From: Mesorhizobium sp. B4-1-3
GTDB lineage: Bacteria; Pseudomonadota; Alphaproteobacteria; Rhizobiales; Rhizobiaceae
DNA length: 64,000 nucleotides
NCBI RefSeq assembly: GCF_006439355.1
Contig: NZ_VFTG01000029.1
Span: forward strand, 1-64,000
Direction: 5' to 3'
Shown piece by piece: positions 7,061 to 16,904 of the stretch. Both the position numbers and the translations under genes were made by a program. Under the pieces are notes generated by a model. That model ran no database searches. It was not told where the DNA came from and saw only the letters and a list, made by a program, of their open reading frames with translations. How positions within the stretch are numbered: the stretch's first letter is position 1; each line of letters starts with the position of its first letter.

Positions 7061-9490
7061 CTAGCCGGGTTCCAGCGTCTCCTGGATGGAGCCTATCAGC
7101 GCGGTGATCGCCTGCTTGTATTTTTCGAATTCCGGGGAGGTTTGCCGGACTTCGGTCGTGGTCGTCGCCGGCTGACTCTGATCGGTCACCACGCGCGGCG
7201 CTTTCTGCCCCATTTTCCGCTCGGCCCAGTCCACGACGTAGCTCGCGGTCTTGCCGGTCAGGAACGGATTGGCCTGGATCACCGCCGACCCGAGCACCGC
7301 GCTCAGCTGCGTCGAGCCGGGCGCCGCCAGGACCTGGGCCGCGCCTTCCATCCCAAGGAAATGACAAAGATAGAGGCGGCCAGCGGTAATCTGGTGGCCC
7401 CGGGCGCGCAGATAGGCTTCCCCTTCGCGTGCGAGGTTGCGCACCATTTCGCGCGACAGCGTCGCGTCGTAGCGAAGCGCGAGCAGATCGGCCGTCGAAA
7501 GCGACCGGGCGAGGTCGGGCCGATAGGTGTTCATCATCCGGATCCAGGTCTTGGAAATGAACTGGCCGGCGCCGGTCGCCGAGGAAAGCGGGTTCTTGGC
7601 CCGCGCGCTGCCGCCGCTTTCGACATGCACGATCCGGTCTGTCAGCGTCTCGACCGCGGCATCGCCGGAGCCGCCGGAATTGACGGAAACGGCGGTGGCG
7701 ACTGTGGTGACCGTCCCCAGCGGGTCGATCGCCTCGCCGTTCTGATAGAGCTCGAAATGCAGATGCGGTCCGGTCGAAAGACCGGTTGTGCCGATATAGC
7801 CGATGACGTCGCCGGCCTTCACCTTGGTCCCGACGCCGCTGGCGATGGCGAATTTCTGCATATGCGCGTAGCGCGTCTCGCGGCCATTGGCATGCGTGAT
7901 CTTCACCAGATTGCCATAACTGCCGCCGTCGCCCTGGAAGGAGATCTCGCCGTCGAAAGCGGCCACCACCGGCGTGCCGACCGGCGCCGCCCAGTCGACG
8001 CCCTTATGGATGCGCACCGTGCCCAGGATCGGATGCTTGCGCGGGCCGAAGGTCGAGGTCATCACCCCGGCGACCGGCGTGACCATGCCGTTGGTAACGG
8101 TGAGCGACCGCACCTGATCGTCGCCGGTCACGCAGGCATACTGGCCGTCGCTCTGCTGGAAGACGAAACAGTCGAGGCTCCTGTCCGCGCCCTGAACGCC
8201 GACATAGAGCACCCGTCCGGAGATCTCGCCTTGGCCGCGCGGCGTCTGCGAATAGATCAGCACCAGGCGCTGGTCCTCGCTGGCGAAGGCGTCGAGATCC
8301 TGCCCGCGCGACAGATACATGATCGCCTCGCCGATGACGCTGGTCGGCACCTTGTTGCGCGCAGCTGTCGAATAGATCGCGTCGAGCAGGCGATACTGCC
8401 GCTTCGGCCCGCCTTGGTCCGAGGCGCCGGAATAGTTGAACAGATCCTCGCGGACCCAGGGGTCGACGCCCGACACGAAGGCGCCGGCCGCGTTGCGCGT
8501 CAGCGTGCCGACATAGACGTTCCTCGCATAGACGGAAACCTGCATCAGCGACATGGTCGTCGTCTCGCGGGTGGGTCGGAACCCGCGCATGGCCACGACA
8601 AAGCCGGACTCCAGCCCGTCGCGGTTGAACAGCGACTTCAGCGCCTCGCCCGCCAGCTTCGCGTCCTCGGCGGAAAAATGCGCATCCAGCGCCACGCTCT
8701 CCAGGCTGCGATCGTTGAGGATCTTCACGAACGTGTCCTCGGTCGCTTCGAAGCGCTGATATTCGCTGGTGACGGTCGCGACGGTCGTGTTGTTCTCGAT
8801 CGCGGTTTTCTTGAAGGCCGGGAGCGCCGCTTCGCCCTGGTCGATGGTCTCGCCCCAGCCGGCCTCGGGGTCGTCGGCGTCTGCCTTGGGCGCTGAGCCG
8901 GCGTCGCCCTCGTCCGGCGCCGCCTGCAGGTCGTTCTCGAGGTCGCCCTGTTGATCGTCCGGCGCCGCGGCTGGAGCGGGCAGGGCCGGTTGCGCATCGC
9001 CCGGCGCCGTCGCCGAAGGCTTCGGCGCGGCTTGCCGCTGCGCCTGGAAGAAGGCGAAGTCCTCCTGCGTCGACGGGATCGTCGTCATGAACTTCTCGCT
9101 GGCGCTCAGCATCACGTCGGACAGGATTTCGATCTGCGGCGAGGCGCCCGAAGTGTCGAGCTCGGCCGGGCGCGCGACGGTCTTGCCCTTCGTCGCGGTG
9201 TCGGCATCGGGCGCCAGCGTGATCCACATCGGATCGCCGGCCAGATCGATGATCGCCGGCACATAGACCGAGGCATCGGGCGGCACGTCTTCCATGCCTT
9301 CGACGGGATGCAACTCCTCGTCCTCGTCGCCGAACGACCAATAGTCCCTGGTCAGATAGAAGCCGGTGGCTGAAGCGATGACGGCAAGCGCGGCAAGGCC
9401 GGCAAGCGCCCGGCGCCAGAGCTTGCGCCGCCGCTCGGCCAGGCGCGCCAGCTTCTTCTGCTTGAAGCTCGTGTCGATCGTGTGCGTCAC
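7061..9490 (-). CDS. Membrane-anchored M23 peptidase with C-terminal lytic-transglycosylase-like domain
   Basis: 809 aa. A basic N-terminus and one membrane segment (about 28-46) anchor it facing the periplasm; a long Ala/Pro/Asp-rich linker follows. Residues about 480-590 are an M23 (LytM-type) zinc peptidase domain with the first ligand motif HKGVD (about residue 494) and the HLHFE motif (about 573). Residues about 615-755 resemble an SLT/GH23 lysozyme-like domain (HVESGG with the likely catalytic Glu, GAGQFISKTW, FLGMEGAAQVL). It would thus cut both peptide and glycan bonds of peptidoglycan. The start is a GTG at 9490 that overlaps the stop of the DUF1036 gene as GTGA, so the two are translationally coupled. 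Likely role: local wall opening for T6SS assembly (inference). Confidence 0.87.
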   Translation of the reverse strand: MTHTIDTSFKQKKLARLAERRRKLWRRALAGLAALAVIASATGFYLTRDYWSFGDEDEELHPVEGMEDVPPDASVYVPAIIDLAGDPMWITLAPDADTATKGKTVARPAELDTSGASPQIEILSDVMLSASEKFMTTIPSTQEDFAFFQAQRQAAPKPSATAPGDAQPALPAPAAAPDDQQGDLENDLQAAPDEGDAGSAPKADADDPEAGWGETIDQGEAALPAFKKTAIENNTTVATVTSEYQRFEATEDTFVKILNDRSLESVALDAHFSAEDAKLAGEALKSLFNRDGLESGFVVAMRGFRPTRETTTMSLMQVSVYARNVYVGTLTRNAAGAFVSGVDPWVREDLFNYSGASDQGGPKRQYRLLDAIYSTAARNKVPTSVIGEAIMYLSRGQDLDAFASEDQRLVLIYSQTPRGQGEISGRVLYVGVQGADRSLDCFVFQQSDGQYACVTGDDQVRSLTVTNGMVTPVAGVMTSTFGPRKHPILGTVRIHKGVDWAAPVGTPVVAAFDGEISFQGDGGSYGNLVKITHANGRETRYAHMQKFAIASGVGTKVKAGDVIGYIGTTGLSTGPHLHFELYQNGEAIDPLGTVTTVATAVSVNSGGSGDAAVETLTDRIVHVESGGSARAKNPLSSATGAGQFISKTWIRMMNTYRPDLARSLSTADLLALRYDATLSREMVRNLAREGEAYLRARGHQITAGRLYLCHFLGMEGAAQVLAAPGSTQLSAVLGSAVIQANPFLTGKTASYVVDWAERKMGQKAPRVVTDQSQPATTTTEVRQTSPEFEKYKQAITALIGSIQETLEPG

Positions 9491-9981
9491 GGGCTGCTTC
9501 CGGTCAGGAAATAGGTCCAGCGCACCTGCTCCTGAGTATCGACCTCGACGAAGCGCGCCGCGATATGGCCGCGCTGCCAGCATTCCTCGATGCCGCGGAT
9601 CGAGAAGCGCCTCCGGTCGATGCACATCTCGGTCGACCCGTTCAGGATCGCGTGGCCGAAGACGTCCGTCGCGTAGAGATAGATGTAGCGGTTTGTCAGC
9701 TCCTCGCGGATGACGTTGACGCACTGGTTGGCGCCGATCGTCCACCAGCCGTCGGTCTGGTCGGCATTGTCGACCTTCTGTCCGACGGCGAGATTGACGA
9801 CGTCGAGCGTCTGGTTGCAGACGGTGAATTCGGCATGCGCCTTGCCGGGCGAAAGGATCGAGAGCAGCGCCGCTCCGAGCAGCGCCCCAAGCGTCATGCG
9901 GCCCGGCAACGGCAATCGGGGCCGGCTACGCTGCTTGCGTGGCCAGGACTGCCTCAAGATACGCAGGATGCGAAGGCCCAT
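9487..9981 (-). CDS. DUF1036 exported protein
   Basis: 164 aa. The conserved FTVCNQT, WWTIGANQCVNVI and CIDRRRFSI segments with several Cys identify the DUF1036 family of small periplasmic proteins of unknown function. A hydrophobic segment at 29-48 ends AHA and is a signal peptide; the 28 residues before it are basic, so translation could instead begin at the internal ATG at 9897. It starts 9 bases after the kinase stop codon and overlaps the hydrolase start by 4 bases, so it belongs to the same operon. Four Cys suggest disulfides in the periplasm. Confidence 0.78.
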   Translation of the reverse strand: MGLRILRILRQSWPRKQRSRPRLPLPGRMTLGALLGAALLSILSPGKAHAEFTVCNQTLDVVNLAVGQKVDNADQTDGWWTIGANQCVNVIREELTNRYIYLYATDVFGHAILNGSTEMCIDRRRFSIRGIEECWQRGHIAARFVEVDTQEQVRWTYFLTGSSP

Positions 9982-9990
9982 CGGTTCATG

Positions 9991-12483
9991 CTATCCGCCA
10001 AGCCGGAAATAGGTGGCCGTGGCGGAGAACTGCGATCCGTCGGCCTCGATCTCCTCGAGTATTCTGGGCAACAGCTCCGAGGCCGGCGTCGGCCTGGAGA
10101 ACATGGCGGCCTGGATGTCCTTGGGCCCGGTGATCACCAGCATGATCTGCGGCACCGCCTTGCCGGTCGCCTTGTCGGTGGCGGCGAGACCGATCGGGAT
10201 ATTGAAGGTCACCTTATCGGTTTGCGGCACCATGCGGTCGTTGAGGTTGAAGGCAACGCCCTTATGGTCAATCAGCATGATGTTCGAGACAAGCCCGCCG
10301 CCCGTATAGAGCGCGCCACTGACCGGCGAGCCGTCCGGGATCGATGTTCGGTCCAGCACAAGCTGCGGCTTCTCGGCCGAGCTACGGTCGAGGAAGCGGA
10401 GGAAAGTAGGCACGCCGCACTGGGACAAGGTGATGAGGCGCACGCTGATGTCCGGCTCGATATGGAACCTCGTCTGGAAATCATTGAGCAATTGTTCGAA
10501 GGGCTGGACCGCCGTTCCGTATCCCTCGATCGTCGGGGCGGCGCCAGGTCCCGACGTCACATTCGCGTAGAAACAGCTGCCGCCGCTGAAGTCGCGCACC
10601 CAGGAACGTTGGTCTTTCCACTTGGACATGTCATCTTCCGCTGATGGAAGCGCCGGCTTGGGCACGTTGATGGCGACGTCGGTATCGGGCTGCCTAGTCG
10701 CCGGTTGTTGCGGTTGCTGCGCTGGTTTTACTGGCGTGGTCGGCATTTCCGGCTGGCTGGCTGTCGGGGTCTGCGCCTTCGGCTCGGCCGGCTGAGGGAT
10801 TGGCTGCGCCGATGCCTGGCTTTGCGAAGCCGGGGAGGCCGCCGGCTTGGGCAACTTGGAAAGCTTGTCCACGAGGTCTTTCACGCTGGGCTTGGCCGCC
10901 GGCGGATTTGCCTCCTGCGCCGGCTTGTTCTCAGCCGTCTGGCTCGGTTCCGGCGCCTTGACCGCCGGCTCGCTTGCCGGCTGCGCCGGCTTCTGGCTTT
11001 CCGTTGGCGCGGGAGCCGGCGCAGGCGACTGTTGGATCGGGGGCTGCACGGGTTTGGTCTCGACCTGAGGCATCTGGCTTTTGGCCTCGCTCTCCGGCTG
11101 AGCGGCAGGCGGCGTCGGCTGCTCGACCGGCGTCTTGGTCTCCGCATCAGATTGGGCAGACGGCCTCGCAGTGTCAGGTTTGGGTGCTTCCGGCTGAGGC
11201 GCGGCCGGCACCTGAGGTCTCCGGGCCTCCGGTTGCTGCGCTTCGGCCACTGGTTTGGCCGCTTCGGCGACCGGCTTCGGCGTCAGCGGCTTGGATTCTT
11301 CCGCCACCGGCGGGGGCGCCCGCACGCCGCTGAAATAAAGGCCGGCTGCCGCCAGAATAGCGAGCGCTGCGGCGCCGCCGGCGATGGCGGGCATCCGCGA
11401 AACCTTTTTGGGCGCAGCCGGCCCGGGCGCGCTGGCCGGAGGGGCCGGTGGCACGGGCCGTGGCTCCGACAGATATGCCGGGCGCACATGCTCGACGAAG
11501 CGCGGCTCGCCCTGAGGCACCGGCGGCTGGGGTTTGGAGTCAGGTGGCGCTGTCCAGCCGGCGCGCGGCAGGCCGGAGCGTTCGCGTGCGCCGAACGGCA
11601 CCGGCGGCGGCAATGTCGGCTCGAGATCCTCGCCGCGCGTCGCCCGGGCGATCTCGGCCATGCTCGCCGGCCGGTCGCGCGGATCCGGCTGCAGCATGGC
11701 TTCGAGGAGCTCGTGGAAATCGGGATCGATATCCGACAGGTCCGGCACGGTCCGGCGTTTCTCGATGATCTCATATTGCGAGCCGCTCATGTCGAGCGGC
11801 TTTCCGCGCAGCGCCGCGGCCAGCACCAGGCCGAGGCTGTAGATGTCGGATTGCTCGCTGACTTCGCCGCCATAGAGGCCGAGCTGTTCCGGCGAGACGT
11901 AATTGTATTTGCCGGCGAATTTGCCGCCGATCAGCGTCTCGCCGCCGACGGTGGCCGACCGGGCGATGCCGAAGTCGATGATCTTGGCGCGCTCGACCCG
12001 GCCGCCGGGCAGGATGATATTGTCCGGCGAGAGGTCGCGGTGCACGGCGCCCGCCTGGTGCACAGCGCTCAAGCCAGAGGCGAGGCGATGGCAAAGCCGG
12101 CGCACGTCCTCTGCTGGCATCGGCCCGCGCCGCATGATGTCGAACAGCGATTGGCCGTCCACGAACTCCATCGCGAGATAGGGGCGGCCGATCCGCGTAT
12201 CGATCGTGAACACGTGGTAGCGCACCACCGCGTCATGCGAGAGATGGTTCAGGATCGATGCTTCCTTGCGGAACAGCGACAGGATCGTCTGGTCGCGGGC
12301 GAATTCGGGCAGCACGATCTTGATCGCCACATGGTCGCCGGTCTGGATGTTGTGGCCGCGGTAGACTTCGCCCATGCCGCCGGAGGCGATCCGCTCGTCG
12401 AGTTCGTAGATCCCGCTGAGTTGTGTGCCGACGCCAGTATAGGTGATGTTCGTCGACAGCCGTGTCTTGTCGTCGTCGCTCAT
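9991..12483 (-). CDS. ppkA: T6SS serine/threonine protein kinase, PpkA-type
   Basis: 830 aa. Residues about 25-285 form a Hanks-type kinase: glycine loop GGMGEVY (35-41), ATP lysine K55, catalytic D150 in HRDLSPDNI (Ser where Lys is more common), DFG at D170, and a GKYNYVSPEQ activation segment. A membrane segment follows near 368-388, then about 250 Pro/Ala/Gln-rich residues, and a C-terminal periplasmic domain (from about 630) with a conserved SWVRDFSGGSCFY start. Known PpkA kinases phosphorylate the FHA protein or TssL to switch on T6SS assembly. The start overlaps the phosphatase stop by 4 bases (ATGA). Two FHA proteins in this island are the obvious candidate partners. The sensing role of the C-terminal domain is inferred. 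Confidence 0.9.
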   Translation of the reverse strand: MSDDDKTRLSTNITYTGVGTQLSGIYELDERIASGGMGEVYRGHNIQTGDHVAIKIVLPEFARDQTILSLFRKEASILNHLSHDAVVRYHVFTIDTRIGRPYLAMEFVDGQSLFDIMRRGPMPAEDVRRLCHRLASGLSAVHQAGAVHRDLSPDNIILPGGRVERAKIIDFGIARSATVGGETLIGGKFAGKYNYVSPEQLGLYGGEVSEQSDIYSLGLVLAAALRGKPLDMSGSQYEIIEKRRTVPDLSDIDPDFHELLEAMLQPDPRDRPASMAEIARATRGEDLEPTLPPPVPFGARERSGLPRAGWTAPPDSKPQPPVPQGEPRFVEHVRPAYLSEPRPVPPAPPASAPGPAAPKKVSRMPAIAGGAAALAILAAAGLYFSGVRAPPPVAEESKPLTPKPVAEAAKPVAEAQQPEARRPQVPAAPQPEAPKPDTARPSAQSDAETKTPVEQPTPPAAQPESEAKSQMPQVETKPVQPPIQQSPAPAPAPTESQKPAQPASEPAVKAPEPSQTAENKPAQEANPPAAKPSVKDLVDKLSKLPKPAASPASQSQASAQPIPQPAEPKAQTPTASQPEMPTTPVKPAQQPQQPATRQPDTDVAINVPKPALPSAEDDMSKWKDQRSWVRDFSGGSCFYANVTSGPGAAPTIEGYGTAVQPFEQLLNDFQTRFHIEPDISVRLITLSQCGVPTFLRFLDRSSAEKPQLVLDRTSIPDGSPVSGALYTGGGLVSNIMLIDHKGVAFNLNDRMVPQTDKVTFNIPIGLAATDKATGKAVPQIMLVITGPKDIQAAMFSRPTPASELLPRILEEIEADGSQFSATATYFRLGG

Positions 12484-13259
12484 CTGACCAGGCCCTCCGC
12501 TCCGGACCGATCCGAATGGTGCGCGCCGCTATGCCCGCTGCCGATCTTCACGAGTACGATGGTCACATTGTCGGTGCCGCCGCGCGCCAGCACCATGTCC
12601 AGGAGGGTCCGGCAGGCCACTCGCGGCGTGGCGGACTTGACCGCGGCCTCGATCTCGGCATCGCTGACATGCGCGGTCAGTCCGTCGGTGCCGAGAACGA
12701 AAACGTCACCCGCCGTCAGCTCGCCCTGCTGGAAATCGATCTCGAGTTCGTCGCTGACGCCGACCGCATGCGTGATCACATTGCGGCGCGGCCAGTTGCG
12801 CGCTTCCTCGGCACTGATCATGCCGCGGTCGAGCAATTCCTGCACTTCGGTGTGGTCCTTCGAAACCTGGAAGATCGAGCCGTTGCGCACGAGATAGATG
12901 CGGCTGTCGCCGGCCCACAGGCAAGCGAAGCGTCCATCCATGGCAAGCAGGGCCGCGAAAGTGGAGCCGATGGTGATGCCGCGCGAGCGCGATATGTCGC
13001 GGATCTCGGCGTTGGCGCGGCTAAGCCGATCCTCGAAGCGGGCGCGAAGGTCCGGCGCGGAGCTCGCAATGCCGATTGTCGCCAGGTGGTCGACGATGCT
13101 GGCCGAGGCGACTTCCCCGGCCTCATGCCCGCCCATGCCGTCGGCCACCACCCAGAGTCCGGTCTGCGGTTCGATGAGGTAATTGTCCTCGTTGTGGTCG
13201 CGCACGCAGCCCTGGTGGCTGACGCCGAAGCTGTCGATGGGGAGGGCGACAGTGCTCAA
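12480..13259 (-). CDS. pppA: PP2C-type serine/threonine phosphatase, PppA-type
   Basis: 259 aa, cytosolic PP2C. Metal-binding motifs are intact: RDHNEDN (E24, D25), ADGMGGHEAGE (D40), GTDGLT and the final GGTDNVT. It would remove the phosphates added by the adjacent kinase, as PppA opposes PpkA in known T6SSs. The start is a TTG at 13259: no other ATG, GTG or TTG lies between it and the in-frame stop 15 bases upstream, and the conserved FGVSHQG begins at residue 11. It overlaps the kinase gene by 4 bases. A gap of 117 bases separates it from tssM1; I see no clear promoter there. Confidence 0.9.
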   Translation of the reverse strand: MSTVALPIDSFGVSHQGCVRDHNEDNYLIEPQTGLWVVADGMGGHEAGEVASASIVDHLATIGIASSAPDLRARFEDRLSRANAEIRDISRSRGITIGSTFAALLAMDGRFACLWAGDSRIYLVRNGSIFQVSKDHTEVQELLDRGMISAEEARNWPRRNVITHAVGVSDELEIDFQQGELTAGDVFVLGTDGLTAHVSDAEIEAAVKSATPRVACRTLLDMVLARGGTDNVTIVLVKIGSGHSGAHHSDRSGAEGLVR

Positions 13260-13376
13260 TTTGCCACCAAGCGCTCAGCGAGCGTCCTCTGTGACCAGCC
13301 ATGGGCCGTGTGCCCAGGCCACTTTGCCACAAGCGTGTAGATTAGAGTATCGAAATGCAATGCGGGGCCGACCATC

Positions 13377-16300
13377 TCAGAACGCCTTCGGACAGCTGAA
13401 GCCGGACAAGGCCGGCAGCAGCAGGGGATTGGCGCCAGAGCCGACCTGGATGGTGTAGGCGACATCGCGTCCGCCGATCACGAAACGCGCCTCGGTGCTG
13501 GCGCCGTCGCCGGTGATGGTCGCCTTGTCGAAGAGCCGCTTCAGCGCCCACGGCCCTTCGAATTTGAGCGCGGACTCGCGTCCGGGCATTTCCGGCGCGA
13601 GGCTGAGGCTCGCCGATCCGGAAGCGGCGCCGCTCGGCCATGTCACGATGCTTGGCGCGTTGCCGGCTTGGGCGCTCTGGACCGTCTGCCCGTCGACATT
13701 GAGCACGGCGCTGTCGACTTCGCTGTTCACCGACGTGGGTGTGATGGTGATCGAGACCGAGGGCACCGAGCCGCCGGAAGGGAAAAAGGCGCTGCGGATT
13801 TCCGCCGCCGACTGGAATGTCTTCAAGGTCGATTTTGCAAGGTCCTTGCTGGAACGCGCGTCCTGCTTCCAGGTCCATTCCTGGCCGGTCATGTCGATCA
13901 GCGGCGCCAGGTTCTGCGCGAAGAAACGGTCCATCAGGCCGCCAGGCGCGAAAAGCTTGGTGAAATCCGCCATCGAGATCTCGTCTGTGCCGTCGCGGGT
14001 GAAAGGATAACGACCGTTGACCGCCGCTTCACAGGCGCGCGTCACCGTCTGGTCGAGGGTCTGGTTGAGGTTGGCTATGGAAGCCTCGGCGACATTGCCT
14101 TCGAGCTCGTCCGCCGCGGCATTGACCATGCGCGCCAGCGGCTTGGGCAGGCGCGAGACATTGGCTCGCAGCGTCGAGATCTGCAGTTGCAAATTGGCGT
14201 TGACGCGTTCGGTCTGCGTGGGGACGTCGGCCGCGAGCTTCAGGCTCTGGAAGATGTCGTGGAAGTTCTGCGTCAGCGCATCGAGTGGCCGGCGCCCGGG
14301 GTTGCCGCTGACCAATGCTTGGAACGAGCGGAACTGCGCCTCGACGCTCGCACCGGCATTCTGCGCGACGGCCGAACTCGCGCCGGCGCGGCTTTGCGAC
14401 TTGCCCCCCGCAATCTGCAGGCCGATGCGGGCGAGGCCCTTGGCCATGTTGGCGGCGTCCTGCTGCGCCGTCGCGATATCGCCCTCGGCGGTGCTGTCCT
14501 TCGTCAGTGCGGTCTCATCGGCGATCGCGGTGAAGAGCTGGTCGAGAGGCGAGTCCGGCGCGGCGACGGCGGAAAGCGCCAGATATTGCGGCTTGTCGTT
14601 CAGCATCGCCTTGAGCTTCAGCTGGTCGAGCACACCGTTCCAGGCGGCGGCGAATTCCTTGCCGTAGCGATCGATAAGCTCGGGACCGAGCTTGGGCAGG
14701 TCCTGGCCGATGCCGCCCTGCTCGCCGCCGCCGCCGAGCACCCAGCGGTCGTCGACGAGCGTCTGCGCGATGCGCGAGAGCTGCGGCAGGAAGAAGCGAT
14801 TGAACCCGGCGCGCGTGTAAAGGCCCGGGACTTCAAGATCGGCAAGCTCGCCGCCATCCGTGCGCTCGAACAGCAGCTGTGCTTCCGGACCGGCTTTCGC
14901 GGCGATCGAGAAATCCTGCAGCCCTGCCGCATAGACCGCCGACTTGATCTGCGCCGAGGCGCGGTCGGCGAGGCTCATGCGTCCGAGCGAGCGCTGCGCG
15001 GCCTCGACCAGCGGCTGGTTGAGCGCGAAGGTTGGATCATAGGCGTCGTCGAGCGAAAGCATGGCGCGCAGATGCTTTTCGAGCTGCGCTCGGCCTTCGC
15101 GGTTGTTCTGGCCGGGGTAGCGGTTCTCCTCCCAGTCCTGCTTCATCCACGAGACGATCAGCTCGTCGTCGACCTTCGGCGCCTTGCCGCCCAGCATCAG
15201 GTAGATCTTGAGCGGTTCGTAGAGCGCGATCGGATCGGCCATCTTGGCCTGGATCGTCCGCTCGGCCTGCACCAGCAGCCGCGAGCGGAAGGTCCGCTCC
15301 AGCGCCTGCCGGTAGGCGGTCTTGGAGGCCGACAGCAGCCTCTCGCGCTGGCTGAGCCCGAACGTCTCCTCGATAGGCTTTCCCTGATCGCCATTTTCGA
15401 AGCCTGCGGGCAGGTTGCGCAATTGGTCGAGCGGGCCGATGACGTTTTCGAGGTCGACGTCGGTCACCGTCGTGCTCTTCAGCAGGCTATCGGCGCTGTC
15501 GCGATAATGCGCCATGGCTTGCCTGGTGGAGGCGATCAGCTCTCTGTTGGCGAAGAAGCTGAGACCCAGCACGCCGAGCGCCGCCAAGGCCGCCAGCCCA
15601 ATCGCCGCCAGGCCGCCGGATCTGGCAAGTCGGATGCGGCGTTCGGCCGCCCTGTCGAAGGAGACCCAGCCCGATTCCGGGAAGATCACATCGGTCAGCA
15701 GGTCATGCAGGAAGAAGCTCTTGCCGGCGCCGGAAAGATGCGCCTGCGAAGCGCTGCCGAAACTGCGGCTGATCGCGCCCAGCACCTGGTCGAAGGGCGT
15801 GCCTTCCTGGGTGCCCGACGAGAAATAGAGCCCGCGCAGGCTGACATTGACCTGGCTGCGCGAGGTGTCGAACAGGCTGCCGACAAACTGGGTTATCCGG
15901 CTCTTCAGCGCGCCGAACTGTGCCGGAAAACCGAACAGTGCGATCCGCGCCACGGGGTCGGCCTCTTCCTGCAGGCGGTCGGCGACTTCCTCGGCGAGCC
16001 GCTTGGCCAGTTCGTCGAATTCCGCCGGCGCTTCACCGGCCATGTTCTTGGTGCGGTCCGCGGTCTGGAATGTCGCGCCCCACACCTTGCGCCGGCGCGC
16101 CTCGTCGAAATCGCCGAAATAATCCATGAAGCCGGCGACGAGGTCGGCCTTGGTGAAGAGCAGATAGACCGGGAACTGGATCTTCAGCGTCTCGTGCAGC
16201 TCGCGCAGGCGGCTCCTGATCTCGGTGACATGCGCGTCGAGCTGGCGGTCGTCGAAGCCGACGAGATCCGAGAGGCTGATGGCGAGGATGACGCCGTTGA

Positions 16301-16904
16301 TCGGCTGCCTGGTGCGGTGCTTCTTCAGCAGTCCCAGGAATGCCAGCCAGCTTGCCTTGTCACGCTCACGGTCCGACTCCTGCGTGGTATAGCGGCCGGC
16401 CGTGTCGATCAGCACCGCCTCGTCGGTGAACCACCAATCGCAGGATCGCGTGCCGCCGACGCCGGCCACCGGCTGCGCGCTGCCGGAGCCGGCAAGCGGG
16501 AATTTCAGCCCGGAATTGACCAGCGCCGTCGTCTTGCCGGCGCCGGGCGGGCCGATGATGATGTACCAGGGAATGTCATAGAGGAAGTTGCGCTTGCCGC
16601 TCGTCCGCTTCAGCGTCGCGATCGCTTCGCTCATGCGCGCTTCGAGCACCTGGGAATCGTCGTTGCGCTCGTCGCTGCGCGCGATGGCCGTTTCGAGCGC
16701 CTTCTGCGCCTTGCGCCGCTGCCAGAAGCGGATCCCGTAGAACAGAGCAAGCACCGCAACGGTGACGCCGATGATCGTGGCCCTGAGCCACACAGGCCCA
16801 AGCGGGCGCGTATCGGCGAAGCGGATCAGTGGCCCGGCGTACCAGACCGCCGCCGAGAAACCGGCAAGCGCGAGCACGCTGAAGATCCGCAGCAGCCAGC
16901 GCAT
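13377..16904 (-). CDS. tssM: TssM (IcmF-family), first copy
   Basis: 1175 aa inner-membrane protein that spans the periplasm and links TssL to TssJ in the T6SS membrane complex. Two membrane segments near 4-25 and 40-58, a cytosolic GTPase-like domain with an intact Walker A (GPPGAGKTT, 118-126) and WFTDEAVLIDTAGRY, a third membrane segment near 433-460, then a long periplasmic part ending in the IcmF/VasK C-terminal domain. The start ATG overlaps the tssL1 stop (ATGA). This is a full-length second TssM in the same island; the other is at 29259-32795. The two differ clearly in sequence (for example GPPGAGKTT against GPPATGKTT), so this is an old duplication or independent origin, not a recent copy. 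Confidence 0.95.
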   Translation of the reverse strand: MRWLLRIFSVLALAGFSAAVWYAGPLIRFADTRPLGPVWLRATIIGVTVAVLALFYGIRFWQRRKAQKALETAIARSDERNDDSQVLEARMSEAIATLKRTSGKRNFLYDIPWYIIIGPPGAGKTTALVNSGLKFPLAGSGSAQPVAGVGGTRSCDWWFTDEAVLIDTAGRYTTQESDRERDKASWLAFLGLLKKHRTRQPINGVILAISLSDLVGFDDRQLDAHVTEIRSRLRELHETLKIQFPVYLLFTKADLVAGFMDYFGDFDEARRRKVWGATFQTADRTKNMAGEAPAEFDELAKRLAEEVADRLQEEADPVARIALFGFPAQFGALKSRITQFVGSLFDTSRSQVNVSLRGLYFSSGTQEGTPFDQVLGAISRSFGSASQAHLSGAGKSFFLHDLLTDVIFPESGWVSFDRAAERRIRLARSGGLAAIGLAALAALGVLGLSFFANRELIASTRQAMAHYRDSADSLLKSTTVTDVDLENVIGPLDQLRNLPAGFENGDQGKPIEETFGLSQRERLLSASKTAYRQALERTFRSRLLVQAERTIQAKMADPIALYEPLKIYLMLGGKAPKVDDELIVSWMKQDWEENRYPGQNNREGRAQLEKHLRAMLSLDDAYDPTFALNQPLVEAAQRSLGRMSLADRASAQIKSAVYAAGLQDFSIAAKAGPEAQLLFERTDGGELADLEVPGLYTRAGFNRFFLPQLSRIAQTLVDDRWVLGGGGEQGGIGQDLPKLGPELIDRYGKEFAAAWNGVLDQLKLKAMLNDKPQYLALSAVAAPDSPLDQLFTAIADETALTKDSTAEGDIATAQQDAANMAKGLARIGLQIAGGKSQSRAGASSAVAQNAGASVEAQFRSFQALVSGNPGRRPLDALTQNFHDIFQSLKLAADVPTQTERVNANLQLQISTLRANVSRLPKPLARMVNAAADELEGNVAEASIANLNQTLDQTVTRACEAAVNGRYPFTRDGTDEISMADFTKLFAPGGLMDRFFAQNLAPLIDMTGQEWTWKQDARSSKDLAKSTLKTFQSAAEIRSAFFPSGGSVPSVSITITPTSVNSEVDSAVLNVDGQTVQSAQAGNAPSIVTWPSGAASGSASLSLAPEMPGRESALKFEGPWALKRLFDKATITGDGASTEARFVIGGRDVAYTIQVGSGANPLLLPALSGFSCPKAF

